A stretch of 64,000 bases of DNA, from contig JAZQFQ010000074.1 of assembly GCA_045539595.1 (NCBI GenBank), forward strand, positions 3,300 through 67,299. Reading direction: 5' to 3'. How positions within the stretch are numbered: the first letter of the stretch is position 1; each line of letters starts with the position of its first letter. The stretch comes from SIG701 sp045539595 (lineage in GTDB: Bacteria; Bacillota; Clostridia; Oscillospirales; CAG-272). This document shows, one piece after another, positions 14,619 to 23,361 of this stretch. A program made the position numbers and the translations under genes. The notes beneath the pieces were generated by a model. That model saw nothing but the letters and a program-made list of their open reading frames with translations, was not told where the DNA came from and did no database searches.

Positions 14619-17000
14619 TTATTTCAGTTCCACCACGGTTACACCGTAGTCGCCCTCACCGTACACGCCGGCACGGAAGGATGCCACTCGGGAATCCTTT
14701 TTCAGATTGTTCCATATAGCCGCACGCAGAGCACCTGTGCCTTTGCCGTGGATGATGGTAACGGAATGGATGGAGGCCACCTGGGCCTCGTCCAGATATT
14801 TGTCGATCATAAACCAGGCGTCGTCGCCGGTCTCGCCGCGGACGTCGATCTCCGGCTTGAAGGTGCGGTTGACCAGTGCGCGGTGCTCCTTCTGGTTGCG
14901 GCGATCCCGGCTTTCGTCCGTTTCGCCGTCACCGATGAGCCGCAGATCCTTTACATTGGCCCGGGTTTTCACCTGTCCCATGCGGATGGACACGTTGCCG
15001 TTCTTATCGGGATTATCCAGAAGCACACCGATGGTGCCCAGATTCTTATGGCGAACCCGGTCGCCCTTTACCAAATCCCGGGGCAGAACGTATTCCTCGT
15101 CCTCCTCCGCGGGCACATAGGCCGCGTTTTCGTAATCCCGCACGCGGGCGCGGATATTCTTTTTCGCCTCGGAGAGATGCTCCGCCAGTTTTTCGGAATC
15201 CCGCTGCTTCTGCAGCTTATCCAGTTGATCGTAGATATAATTGCTGGTGGCTTTGGCGCTGAGCACCATTTGCTCCGCCTGTGCCAGCATCTTCTCCGCA
15301 TCCCGCTCGGCACGTCCCAGCTTGTCCGACAGTTTTCGCTCGGCTTTGTTCTTGAATTCCTCGTATTCCCGGCGAAGCTGCTCGGTCTGTGCATGCTCCG
15401 CTTCCAATTGCATACGGGTATTTTCCAGTTTTTCGATAACCGCCTCAAAATTGCGGGAACCGGCGTCCACAAAGCGGCGCGCCCGATCCACAATCCCTTT
15501 CTGCAATCCCAGTTTTTCCGAGATGGCAAAGGCGTTGGATTTGCCCGGCGTTCCGATCATCAAACGGTAGGTGGGCCGGAGTGTCTCCACATCAAACTCG
15601 CAGGAGGCGTTGACCACATTCTCCGTTTCGATGGCGTAGGCTTTCAGTTCCGCATAGTGGGTAGTGGCCGCGCAGAGCGCGCCCCTCTGACGCACTTCAT
15701 CCAGGATGGCGATGGCCAAAGCCGCCCCCTCCACGGGATCGGTGCCGGCACCCAACTCATCAAACAGAATGAGGGAGCGGTCTGTCATTCTCTCCATGAT
15801 GGGAACGATGCCCACCATATGGGAGGAAAAGGTGGACAAGGACTGCTCGATGCTCTGCTCATCGCCGATATCGGAGAAGATGTCATCGAACACGCAAACC
15901 ACGGAATTGGCACGGGCAGGGATATGAAGTCCGGCCTGCGCCATAAGGGAAAACAGACCGATAGTCTTCAGAGTAACGGTTTTACCGCCCGTATTGGGGC
16001 CGGTGATCACCAGCATCCGGTATTTTTCACCCAGCGTCACCGTAATGGGCACCACCTTTTTGGGATCCAGAAGAGGATGGCGGGCGTCCATCAAACGCAT
16101 CTCCTGCTTGTCCGACAAAATCGGCTCGGAGGCATCCATCTGGGAGGACAGGGCCGCACAGGCGAAGATAAAGGACAGATCGGTAATATTGAGATAGTTC
16201 AGCGTAACGGAATGGGAAATATCCGCGCATGCGGCGGACAATTCCGACAGGATCCGCTCGATCTCATGGGTTTCGTTGCTCTCCAGCGTGCGCAGTTCGT
16301 TATTGGCATCCACAATGGCCATGGGCTCCACAAACAAGGTGGCACCGGAGGCGGAGGTGTCGTGGATCAGGCCCTTGACCTCGCCGCGGTACTCCGCTTT
16401 GACGGGAATAACGAATCGGCCGCCGCGGGTGGTAACGATGTTCTCCTGCAGGAATTTGCTCATGGTTCCGCCGGTGGTGTATTTCTGCAGAAGATCCTTG
16501 ATCTTGCTGTTCACCGCGCGGATTTTCCGGCGGATCTCCGCCAGAGCGGGGCTGGCCTCGTCGGCGATCATATCCTCCGCGGGGATGGAGCGGAAAATCC
16601 GCTCTTCCAGCACCCGATTGGGAATCAGCCGATCAAATATCTCATCCAGCACGGTGGTGAAATTCCGCTCGCCGCGGCTGTAATCCGAGAGAGCACGGGC
16701 ACAGCGGAGCACGCCGGCGATGTCCAGCAATTCGCGCGGGCTGAGGGTGGCTCCCTTCTCTGCCCGCTCAAGCGCTGCGCCAACGTCTTTCACACCGCCG
16801 AAGGCGGGCATGCCTTTCAGGGTGACCAACCGTTTGGCGTCCGTTGTACGGGTCAGGCGGCGGCGGATGGCATCCGGATCGTTATCCGGCATCAGCGCCG
16901 CGGCCTTTGCTTTGGCACCGTCGGTGGCAGAAAGCTGCATCAGACGGTCGCATATTTTATCAAACTCCAGGGTACGGAGTGTTTTTTTGTCAAAACTCAT
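14619..17000 (-). CDS. mutS2: MutS2-family endonuclease/ATPase with Smr domain
   Basis: 793 residues from ATG 17000 (AAGGAG 7 bases upstream; a 9-codon extension is rejected). N-terminal lever/clamp helices; MutS ATPase with Walker A TGPNTGGKT and Walker B SLILFDELGAGTDPVEGAAL; a long charged coiled coil (~520-620); a KOW-like segment (GDRVRHKNLGTIGVL); and a C-terminal Smr nuclease domain (DVRGETGDDAWFMIDKYLDEA, IIHGKGTGAL). MutS2 suppresses homologous recombination and, in Bacillus, rescues collided ribosomes. Last gene of the yqfC-to-mutS2 block. Confidence 0.95.
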   Translation of the reverse strand: MSFDKKTLRTLEFDKICDRLMQLSATDGAKAKAAALMPDNDPDAIRRRLTRTTDAKRLVTLKGMPAFGGVKDVGAALERAEKGATLSPRELLDIAGVLRCARALSDYSRGERNFTTVLDEIFDRLIPNRVLEERIFRSIPAEDMIADEASPALAEIRRKIRAVNSKIKDLLQKYTTGGTMSKFLQENIVTTRGGRFVIPVKAEYRGEVKGLIHDTSASGATLFVEPMAIVDANNELRTLESNETHEIERILSELSAACADISHSVTLNYLNITDLSFIFACAALSSQMDASEPILSDKQEMRLMDARHPLLDPKKVVPITVTLGEKYRMLVITGPNTGGKTVTLKTIGLFSLMAQAGLHIPARANSVVCVFDDIFSDIGDEQSIEQSLSTFSSHMVGIVPIMERMTDRSLILFDELGAGTDPVEGAALAIAILDEVRQRGALCAATTHYAELKAYAIETENVVNASCEFDVETLRPTYRLMIGTPGKSNAFAISEKLGLQKGIVDRARRFVDAGSRNFEAVIEKLENTRMQLEAEHAQTEQLRREYEEFKNKAERKLSDKLGRAERDAEKMLAQAEQMVLSAKATSNYIYDQLDKLQKQRDSEKLAEHLSEAKKNIRARVRDYENAAYVPAEEDEEYVLPRDLVKGDRVRHKNLGTIGVLLDNPDKNGNVSIRMGQVKTRANVKDLRLIGDGETDESRDRRNQKEHRALVNRTFKPEIDVRGETGDDAWFMIDKYLDEAQVASIHSVTIIHGKGTGALRAAIWNNLKKDSRVASFRAGVYGEGDYGVTVVELK

Positions 17001-17023
17001 TCTTTCTCCTTTTGGGTAGACGA

Positions 17024-17815
17024 TCACAAAAGAGATTTATAGAACTCCAGAGAATAAAATCCGTGTTCGATATGGTTCAAGAGATACTTTTCGCATACGG
17101 ATGCGTACAGCTTCATCTCATCCTCCGGCAAGGTGAAGGAGAGATACCGATTGGCGGGGGAATGGATGGTATACTGCATAGCCGACAGAACGGCAGGGGT
17201 CAGCCGCAGATAGATGTGGGCGGTTCCGTCGTCGATCTTGTCCTCCGTATGACGCACATTGCGCAAACAATCCCCACACAAAATCCGTCCGTTCATCACA
17301 TCCATATAGAATATCTTATTCTCGGCGGCATTGCACACATCACACGCCGCCAGATTGGGACGGAATCCTTCAATGGAGGCACAGCGCAGTTCAAACGCCG
17401 CCTTCACCTGGGAGAGAGCCAGCTGCTTTCTATTGGCCAGCGCATACAGGGTGTTGAGGGTGAGCTGCATCAGTTCCTCATCGCCCACGCCTTCCACCGC
17501 CATCTCTGCCGCCACATCGCACAGATAGGAGGCCAGTGCCAGTTTGTTGAGATCCAGACGGAGATCGAAAAAACTTTCGATCAGGGCACTGTCGGATATG
17601 TAGAAATACCCGTGGGATTTCCGCAGAACGAAGGAACTGTAGCAAAACAGCTGGGTGGCGGGCATATGCTTGCTTTTCAGGCTCCGCACCCCTTTGCCGG
17701 AGACGCTGATGCGTCCCATTTCCTCCGTGATCACCGTGAGAATCTTATCATACTCACCGGTCTGCGTTTCCCGCACCACCAGTCCGCGAACACGAATCTG
17801 TTCCATAAAACTCAC
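17024..17815 (-). CDS. recO: DNA repair protein RecO
   Basis: 263 residues if read from GTG 17815, which overlaps the era stop as GTGA, or 260 from ATG 17806. N-terminal OB fold (VRGLVVRETQTGEYDKILTVITEEMGRISVSGKGVR), helical middle part, and a four-cysteine zinc site (CDVC...CGDC at ~160-185) typical of Gram-positive RecO. Loads RecA onto SSB-coated DNA with RecR. The overlap with era implies coupled translation. Confidence 0.93.
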   Translation of the reverse strand: MSFMEQIRVRGLVVRETQTGEYDKILTVITEEMGRISVSGKGVRSLKSKHMPATQLFCYSSFVLRKSHGYFYISDSALIESFFDLRLDLNKLALASYLCDVAAEMAVEGVGDEELMQLTLNTLYALANRKQLALSQVKAAFELRCASIEGFRPNLAACDVCNAAENKIFYMDVMNGRILCGDCLRNVRHTEDKIDDGTAHIYLRLTPAVLSAMQYTIHSPANRYLSFTLPEDEMKLYASVCEKYLLNHIEHGFYSLEFYKSLL

Positions 17816-18726
17816 TCAAGATTCTTCAGATTGAAACCGAAATTGTTGAGGCTCATGTCGCTGTCGCGCCATTTTTCCTTTACCTTCACCCACAGATTCA
17901 GATACACCTTGATGCCGAAGAATCGCTCCAGATCCTCTCTTGCGTAGGTGCCGATCTTTTTCAGGGTTTCGCCGCCCTTGCCGACGATGATGCCCTTATG
18001 GGACTGCTTCTCGCAGAAAATCTCCGCACGGATGCGGATGATATCCTCTTCTTCCTTGAACTCCTCGATCATGACGGCCGTGCCGTGGGGAATCTCATCG
18101 GACAGAAGCCGCAGAATTTTCTCACGGATGACCTCCGCCGCGATCTGCCTCTCCGGCTGATCGGTAGCGATATCCTCCGGGAAGAACCACACACCCTCAT
18201 GCAGGAACTTTCTCGCTTCCTCCATGACGATTTCCACATTCTTGCCCTTTTCGGCGCAGGTGGGCACCACCGCGTCGAAATCGTGGAGAGATGCGTATTC
18301 TGCGATGGTCTGGGCCAGCTTTTCCCGATCCACCAGATCGATCTTGTTCAAGACAAGGATAGCCGGCAGCTTGCTCTGCTTCAGGTTTTCGATGATACGC
18401 TTTTCCGTCTCGCCGGCGGGATAGCCTGCCTCCGCGATCATGATAGCGGCATCCGCACCGCCCAGGGCGGAGGACACGGATTTCATCATGAAGCTGCCCA
18501 GTTTGTTCTTCGGCTTGTGGATACCGGGGGTGTCCATAAACACAAACTGATCGCATCCTTCGGTGAGAATACCGGTGATGCGGTTGCGGGTGGTCTGGGG
18601 CTTGCTGGACACGATGGCGATCTTTTCGCCCAGCATGGCGTTCATAAGGGTGGATTTGCCCACGTTGGGACGGCCCACGATGGCAATAAACGCCGTTCTT
18701 TTCTCACTCATAGATGTATATTCCAT
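17812..18726 (-). CDS. era: GTPase Era
   Basis: 304 residues. G1 GRPNVGKST, G2 region TTRNRITG, G3 DTPGI, G4 NKID, and a C-terminal KH domain (IIVGKGGETLKKIGTYAREDLERFFGIKVYLNLWVKVKEKW). Binds the 3' end of 16S rRNA and helps assemble the 30S subunit. The start at 18726 sits 3 bases after the ybeY stop and uses AAGG within the end of ybeY; MSEK at 18711 is an alternative without an RBS. Part of the conserved Firmicutes order phoH-ybeY-era-recO. Confidence 0.95.
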   Translation of the reverse strand: MEYTSMSEKRTAFIAIVGRPNVGKSTLMNAMLGEKIAIVSSKPQTTRNRITGILTEGCDQFVFMDTPGIHKPKNKLGSFMMKSVSSALGGADAAIMIAEAGYPAGETEKRIIENLKQSKLPAILVLNKIDLVDREKLAQTIAEYASLHDFDAVVPTCAEKGKNVEIVMEEARKFLHEGVWFFPEDIATDQPERQIAAEVIREKILRLLSDEIPHGTAVMIEEFKEEEDIIRIRAEIFCEKQSHKGIIVGKGGETLKKIGTYAREDLERFFGIKVYLNLWVKVKEKWRDSDMSLNNFGFNLKNLE

Positions 18727-18728
18727 AA

Positions 18729-19208
18729 TTATTTACCTTCTGTCAATTTCAATTTTTTCATGATTTCCCGCTGGCGCTCACACATGATCTCCTCGTCCTC
18801 CGGGGACCGTTCGTGATCATAGCCCAGCAAATGAAGCACGGAATGGACGCACAGAAAGGCCGCTTCCCGCTCGTAACTGTGACCCAGCTCCGCCGCCTGC
18901 TCCCTCGCCCGTTCCAGGGAAAGGACGATATCGCCCAACTCCACCCGACCGTCGCCCAAAGGCTCCTCGCCCCCGTGAAAATCATACAGCGGGAAGGACA
19001 GCACGTCCGTGGCCGCGTCCTTATCCCGATAGGTACGGTTCAACTCCCGTATGCCCTCGTTATCCACAAAGGTCAGGGAAATCTCCGCATCGTGGGAGAA
19101 TTTTTCGTGGATGAGCGTGGTCTTGATGGCCTTTTTAATCAGCAGCCGCATGGCCAGACCGACTTTGACTGCCGTCTGATCATTGGCCCAGTAGATTTTC
19201 ACGTTCAT
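18729..19208 (-). CDS. ybeY: Endoribonuclease YbeY
   Basis: 159 residues. Zinc-binding motif H-x3-H-x5-H in CVHSVLHLLGYDHE near residue 120, and the upstream TDVLSFPLYD motif of the UPF0054 family. Metal-dependent RNase required for 16S rRNA 3'-end maturation and ribosome quality control. The ATG overlaps the phoH stop (ATGA), so the two are translated in a coupled manner. The usual dgkA/cdd genes between ybeY and era are absent. Confidence 0.95.
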   Translation of the reverse strand: MNVKIYWANDQTAVKVGLAMRLLIKKAIKTTLIHEKFSHDAEISLTFVDNEGIRELNRTYRDKDAATDVLSFPLYDFHGGEEPLGDGRVELGDIVLSLERAREQAAELGHSYEREAAFLCVHSVLHLLGYDHERSPEDEEIMCERQREIMKKLKLTEGK

Positions 19209-20257
19209 TTCTGTCCCTCTTTCCGCGCACGCGTGGCGTGAAACCGTTTTTTCTCCTCGGATTGACGCTCCGCCGTCCGCTGACGGCGCTCCCGGTCATC
19301 CCGATCGTAGGCCATGATGATCTTCTGCACCAGGCGGTGACGAACCACGTCCCGCTCGGAGAATTCATGGACGGCAATGCCCTCGATATTCTTCAGAATA
19401 CGCACTGCCGCCGCCAGGCCGCTCTTCTTGCCGTCGGGCAAGTCGGTCTGGGTCAAGTCACCGGTGACCACGATTTTGGAACCGTTGCCCAGACGGGTCA
19501 AAAACATCTTCATCTGCTCCTGGGTGGTGTTCTGCGCCTCATCCAGAATGATAAAGGAATTGTCCAAGGTACGGCCGCGCATATAGGCCAGCGGGGCGAT
19601 CTCGATGGTCATCTTCTCCATCAGACGGGCAACAGATTCCGCTCCCATCATCTCGTAAAGTGCATCATACAAGGGACGCAGGTAGGGATCGATTTTGCTC
19701 TGCAGATCACCGGGCAGGAAGCCCAGTTTCTCTCCCGCTTCCACCGCCGGGCGGGTCAGGATGATGCGGGAAATCTCGTGAGTACGCAGTGCTTTCACCG
19801 CCATAGCCACCGCCAAATAGGTTTTGCCCGTACCGGCCGGGCCGGTACTGATGACGATGGTATTTTTGTTTATGGCATCCACATACTTCTTCTGTCCCAC
19901 GGTCTTAGCCTTTACCGGCTTGCCGCGGGCGGTGACGAAGAAGCAGTCGTCATCCAGCTCCGCCAGTTCGTTCTGCGCGCCGTCGCTGATCATGCGGATG
20001 ACGTAATCCACGCTCTGATCGCTCAGCTCATCGCCCAGGGATGCGGCCTTCTTCATATAGGTCAGCGCATCGTGGGCCCGGGATGCGGCCCCTTCCTCTC
20101 CTTCAATGACGATGCAGTCCCCCGCTCCGTTTTCATCGGCGCGGTTGAAGATGCGCACGCCGAAGGCTTCCTCCAGCCGGCGGGCGTGTTTGTCAAAGCT
20201 TCCGAAGATACAGCGGGTGATTTCGGAATTGGATACCAGTAATTTTTTCTGTGTCAT
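19205..20257 (-). CDS. PhoH-family ATPase
   Basis: 350 residues from ATG 20257 (AAGGAT upstream; a 19-codon extension lacks an RBS). N-terminal KH-like region, then a P-loop NTPase with Walker A STGPAGTGKTYLAVAMAV and Walker B DNSFIILDEAQNTTQEQMKMFLTRLG, as in PhoH/YbeZ. The C-terminal tail is strongly basic (ERRQRTAERQSEEKKR). Adjacent coupled ybeY is the typical partner; the pair is thought to act in RNA metabolism. No phosphate-starvation box is visible. Confidence 0.93.
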   Translation of the reverse strand: MTQKKLLVSNSEITRCIFGSFDKHARRLEEAFGVRIFNRADENGAGDCIVIEGEEGAASRAHDALTYMKKAASLGDELSDQSVDYVIRMISDGAQNELAELDDDCFFVTARGKPVKAKTVGQKKYVDAINKNTIVISTGPAGTGKTYLAVAMAVKALRTHEISRIILTRPAVEAGEKLGFLPGDLQSKIDPYLRPLYDALYEMMGAESVARLMEKMTIEIAPLAYMRGRTLDNSFIILDEAQNTTQEQMKMFLTRLGNGSKIVVTGDLTQTDLPDGKKSGLAAAVRILKNIEGIAVHEFSERDVVRHRLVQKIIMAYDRDDRERRQRTAERQSEEKKRFHATRARKEGQK

Positions 20258-20297
20258 ATATATCCTTCTGTTTTTCAGTAAGAATTTTCGGTTTTTG

Positions 20298-21485
20298 TCA
20301 GGGGACTGAAACACCGGCGGCAGCGGCGATATCCGTCACGCACACCAGATGGGCTGTGATGCGATATCCGTTCTCATCGGCGTGATGCTCACTTTCCACC
20401 GAGAGGATTTCCGCCGTGGCCAGAAGAGCGTCCAACTCTTTCCGATACTGCTGCATGGCCGCCACATAGGCTTCCGTATCGGTGAGAGATCCGGGTTCCA
20501 TGTGGTATGCCTGATCGCGTTCGGTGCGGATACCGATGGGAATCGGCATGCCGCCCGGCAAAGTCAAGCAGTTCTCCGATACTATTGTATCATAAGTTGG
20601 GTTGTCAATGCTACTCTTTCCGAAAAGTTTTATTTCTTTTCCGAAAAAAATCAACGATTTTCTCACATTTTCCTCGCCGGTGTACACCTTTTTCGCCTGA
20701 TTTTTCGGAATTTCCACCATGATTTGCCGATTCACTCGCGCCAGCACGGTGCCCGATGCGTGCTCATACCGCACGCCTGCCTCCCCTACGGCAATCACGC
20801 CGCTGATCAGCAGCTCCCCCTTCCGCACCACGTCGTGGATGGCCACCGCTGCCTTTCCGCCCCGGATCTGCACCTCCACGATCTGTCCGTCCTCGGCGGC
20901 AACGATGTTGGAAATCCCCGTGGAATTCTCCCCCGCCCTGCGGCCGCCCAGATTTTCCCGCACCTGCACACGGGCCACCGTGCCCTCCATATTGACGGAG
21001 ATCCAGGCAATCTCGTCGGTGGTAAGCAGAAATTCGTTCTGGAGCACGTCGAAATCCACGAAGCGGAAAGGCGATCCCACGCCGAATCCGTAATCTGACA
21101 GCATGCGGATAATCTGTGTCTTATCCAGTTTTTCGTTTCCCGTCACGTCCACTTCCCATACCACACGGCAGGACAATGCGATCAGTAAAGCGAACACGGC
21201 CGCGCCGATCGGAATGCCCCACCGCCGCTTGTAACGGCGCAGAAGGGCAGGCAGGCCCCGCAGATCTCCCCATTGTACGGCCACGGCCGACGCGTCGCAC
21301 AGACTGCGAAAGGTACCTACATCCCGCTCCCGGATGCGGAATGCGATGCCCCCGTCCGCCGTATTGCGCATCCGCCAATGAGCAACACCGCTTTCACGCA
21401 ATCCGTTGAGCACGCCGACTGCGTGCTCCTGCGAGGCGGAAACGTCCCTGTATCCTGCTGTAATCTGCAAAAGTGTTTTCAGCAT
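20298..21485 (-). CDS. yqfD: Sporulation protein YqfD
   Basis: 395 residues. A soluble N-terminus (residues 1-90), one clear membrane segment near 92-110 (IPIGAAVFALLIALSCRVVW), and a long extracytoplasmic part with the YqfD pattern WEVDVTGNEKLDKTQIIRMLSDYGFGVGSPF and WISVNMEGTVARVQVRE. YqfD is a sigma-E-dependent membrane protein made during sporulation; its exact role is unknown. It overlaps yqfC by 7 bases and precedes phoH, the classical order. Confidence 0.9.
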   Translation of the reverse strand: MLKTLLQITAGYRDVSASQEHAVGVLNGLRESGVAHWRMRNTADGGIAFRIRERDVGTFRSLCDASAVAVQWGDLRGLPALLRRYKRRWGIPIGAAVFALLIALSCRVVWEVDVTGNEKLDKTQIIRMLSDYGFGVGSPFRFVDFDVLQNEFLLTTDEIAWISVNMEGTVARVQVRENLGGRRAGENSTGISNIVAAEDGQIVEVQIRGGKAAVAIHDVVRKGELLISGVIAVGEAGVRYEHASGTVLARVNRQIMVEIPKNQAKKVYTGEENVRKSLIFFGKEIKLFGKSSIDNPTYDTIVSENCLTLPGGMPIPIGIRTERDQAYHMEPGSLTDTEAYVAAMQQYRKELDALLATAEILSVESEHHADENGYRITAHLVCVTDIAAAAGVSVP

Positions 21486-21799
21486 ATCTCACCCTCCTGC
21501 GGCATCCGTGTGCGGACGGTGTGAATCCGTCCGCACACGGTGATCCGATCGCTCAGGAGTGATTCCATTTCCAGGCATTCTCCCTGTATCATCACATGGC
21601 CGGAGGTAACCCGAAGGAGAATCCGCTCCGTGGTGTAGTCCAGAACACTGCGGCACCCGGTCACGCTTACCTCCCGATCCCCCACAATCTGCACGGTACT
21701 GAGGGAGGTAATCCCCTCCAGCGGCACATCCAGCATCTGCCGCATCCGCTGGGTGAATCGCCCGGATGATTTTTTTCTCTTACTCAATCTATTTTCCAC
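21479..21799 (-). CDS. yqfC: YabP/YqfC family sporulation protein
   Basis: 106 residues. Basic N-terminus followed by a YabP/YqfC beta-rich domain (LEGITSLSTVQIVGDREVSVTGCRSVLDYTTERILLRVTSGHVMIQGECLEM). Related proteins localise around the forespore. First gene of the seven-gene minus-strand block yqfC-yqfD-phoH-ybeY-era-recO-mutS2. Divergent from ylbJ across 89 bases, so both may be controlled by sigma-E, but I could not identify a convincing sigma-E promoter by eye. Confidence 0.88.
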   Translation of the reverse strand: MENRLSKRKKSSGRFTQRMRQMLDVPLEGITSLSTVQIVGDREVSVTGCRSVLDYTTERILLRVTSGHVMIQGECLEMESLLSDRITVCGRIHTVRTRMPQEGEIC

Positions 21800-21888
21800 C
21801 GCCTTATCATAGATATAAATGTACCTACGGTATCTGGTTCATCATATGCCGCAGGGGATGGCATCATTACGATTTCGCGGGAGGATCT

Positions 21889-22968
21889 ATGGGGAAAAAT
21901 GGACGGGATCGGTGCACTGCGCGTGCGTCATCTGTTGTGCTGCTGGCGTGCGCCCTTGTGCTTCTGGCTTATTCCGATGCGGCCGGGGAGGCGGGCTATG
22001 CCGCCTTGAAGCTGTGCGCGTCCGTAATCGTTCCCTCCCTGTTTCCGTACATGGTGATCTCTTCCCTGCTCGTTCTGAGCGGAGCTGCCACGGAAATAGG
22101 CGGATGGTTTGCCCGGCCGGTACGCTATCTCTTTCACCTGCCAGGATGCGCGGGGAGCGCGTTTCTCCTCGGCGCGTTGTGCGGCTTTCCCGTGGGGGCA
22201 AAGACCGCCTGCGAGCTACACGAAAACGGATCGCTGACGCGGCAGGAGTGTGAGAGGCTGATCGCCATCGCCAACAACACGGGGCCGTCCTTTGTGATCG
22301 AAGTGGTGGGGGCTCACCTCTGGGGAAGCCGCGGCATGGGGCTGACCATCTATCTTTCGCAGATCGCGTCGGCTGTACTGATCGGCTGGGTCGATGCCCG
22401 CCGATCCTCCCTAGGAATGGATCACGGCCAACGGGAATCGGTATCCGCGCCCGGGCCGCAGGACCGAATGCAATGCCTGAGTCTGGCCATTTCCTCCTCC
22501 GCCCGCGCGGTGCTGTCCGTGTGCGGATTCATTGTATTTTTCGGCGTGGCATCCACTCTTGCGGAAATGCTGCTGGCACGGCTGCATCTGGGGGCCGCGG
22601 CACCGTACATCAGCGCCCTTCTGGAATTTTCCGGCGGGGCGGCACGGGCCGCGGATCTGGGCGGTGTCCGCGGCGCGTTTCTTACCGGATTTGCCGTGGG
22701 ATGGTCGGGGATCTCCATCTTCGCCCAATGCAAATCCTTCACCGCGCCCCACGGCATCGGACTGCGGCACACCGCCCTGTGCAAGGGGATACAGGGGATA
22801 CTCGTCGGCGCTTCGGCGGCGGTGTATGAGGCGTTTTTCTTTGTGCCGTCCGCCGTCAGCAGTACGGTGGTGCCCCTGCAGGACATCCCGGCATCTGTTT
22901 GGGCGGCGGAAATACTGATTCTTGCCGCAATGGCCCTGTTTTTTCGGCAAAAATCCGCCATTTCCTGA
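21889..22968 (+). CDS. ylbJ: Sporulation integral membrane protein YlbJ
   Basis: 359 residues with about eight hydrophobic segments and the nucleoside-recognition (Gate) repeats found in YlbJ/SpmA/SpmB. FPYMVISSLLVLSG, GALCGFPVGAKTACELHENGSLT and IANNTGPSFVIEVVGAHLWGS match YlbJ well. Required for spore cortex integrity in Bacillus. The start at 21889 has GGGAGG 6 bases upstream; a 41-codon in-frame extension is rejected because it would overlap yqfC. Confidence in exact family member is moderate. Confidence 0.82.
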   Translation: MGKNGRDRCTARASSVVLLACALVLLAYSDAAGEAGYAALKLCASVIVPSLFPYMVISSLLVLSGAATEIGGWFARPVRYLFHLPGCAGSAFLLGALCGFPVGAKTACELHENGSLTRQECERLIAIANNTGPSFVIEVVGAHLWGSRGMGLTIYLSQIASAVLIGWVDARRSSLGMDHGQRESVSAPGPQDRMQCLSLAISSSARAVLSVCGFIVFFGVASTLAEMLLARLHLGAAAPYISALLEFSGGAARAADLGGVRGAFLTGFAVGWSGISIFAQCKSFTAPHGIGLRHTALCKGIQGILVGASAAVYEAFFFVPSAVSSTVVPLQDIPASVWAAEILILAAMALFFRQKSAIS

Positions 22969-22976
22969 TTGAGCCC

Positions 22977-23005
22977 TTGATTTCCGTTTCGCAAAGTAGT
23001 ATACT
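22977..23005 (+). promoter_or_regulatory. Promoter of the small cysteine-rich protein gene
   Basis: TTGATT, 17 bases, TATACT, about 34 bases before the ATG at 23039. Confidence 0.65.
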
Positions 23006-23038
23006 GGATACAGGAAGTCGGGTATGGGAGAGGTATGT

Positions 23039-23257
23039 ATGAAAAAGAAATCGCCGGAGTTGGAGAAACTGTGCAAATTCTGCGAGCGGGCATCGTCCTT
23101 GAACGATCCCGATCGGATGCTTTGCCACAAAAAGGGTGTGGTCAGCGCCGCCTATGTTTGCCGTGCCTTTCAGTACGATCCGCTGAAGCGGGATCCGGGG
23201 AAGCGAATCAAGGCGGAAATCCCCACTTTTTCCGACGCAGAGATGCCGGAAGTATAA
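23039..23257 (+). CDS. Small cysteine-containing hypothetical protein
   Basis: 72 residues. Four cysteines in the arrangement CKFC...MLCHKKG...YVC suggest a zinc site. Otherwise charged and soluble, with no signal peptide. GAGAGG precedes the ATG at 23039; an ATG five codons upstream lacks correct spacing. It has its own sigma-A-type promoter and a terminator hairpin just downstream, so it is monocistronic. No named family is recognised; similar small CxxC proteins are common in Clostridia. Confidence 0.7.
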   Translation: MKKKSPELEKLCKFCERASSLNDPDRMLCHKKGVVSAAYVCRAFQYDPLKRDPGKRIKAEIPTFSDAEMPEV

Positions 23258-23277
23258 GGAAAATCTCATAATATCTG

Positions 23278-23306
23278 TTTACAAGCACACAAAAGTATGG
23301 TATACT
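23278..23306 (+). promoter_or_regulatory. Promoter of prfB embedded in a terminator hairpin
   Basis: TTTACA, 17 bases, TATACT. The -10 hexamer (23301-23306) lies in the loop of the hairpin at 23283-23320. Confidence 0.6.
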
Positions 23307-23322
23307 GTTTTTGTGTGCTTTT
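23283..23322 (+). terminator. Terminator upstream of prfB
   Basis: Perfect 12-bp stem AAGCACACAAAA / TTTTGTGTGCTT with a 14-base loop followed by TTCTTTTT. It would end the small cysteine-protein transcript while its loop contains the prfB -10. Confidence 0.7.
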
Positions 23323-23361
23323 CTTTTTATGGAAGATAACTTCGGCACACGGAGGTATTCA

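Noticed and set aside
14571..17042. 823-codon plus-strand ORF opposite mutS2
   Set aside because: Same shadow effect; mutS2 on the minus strand has full Walker and Smr motifs.
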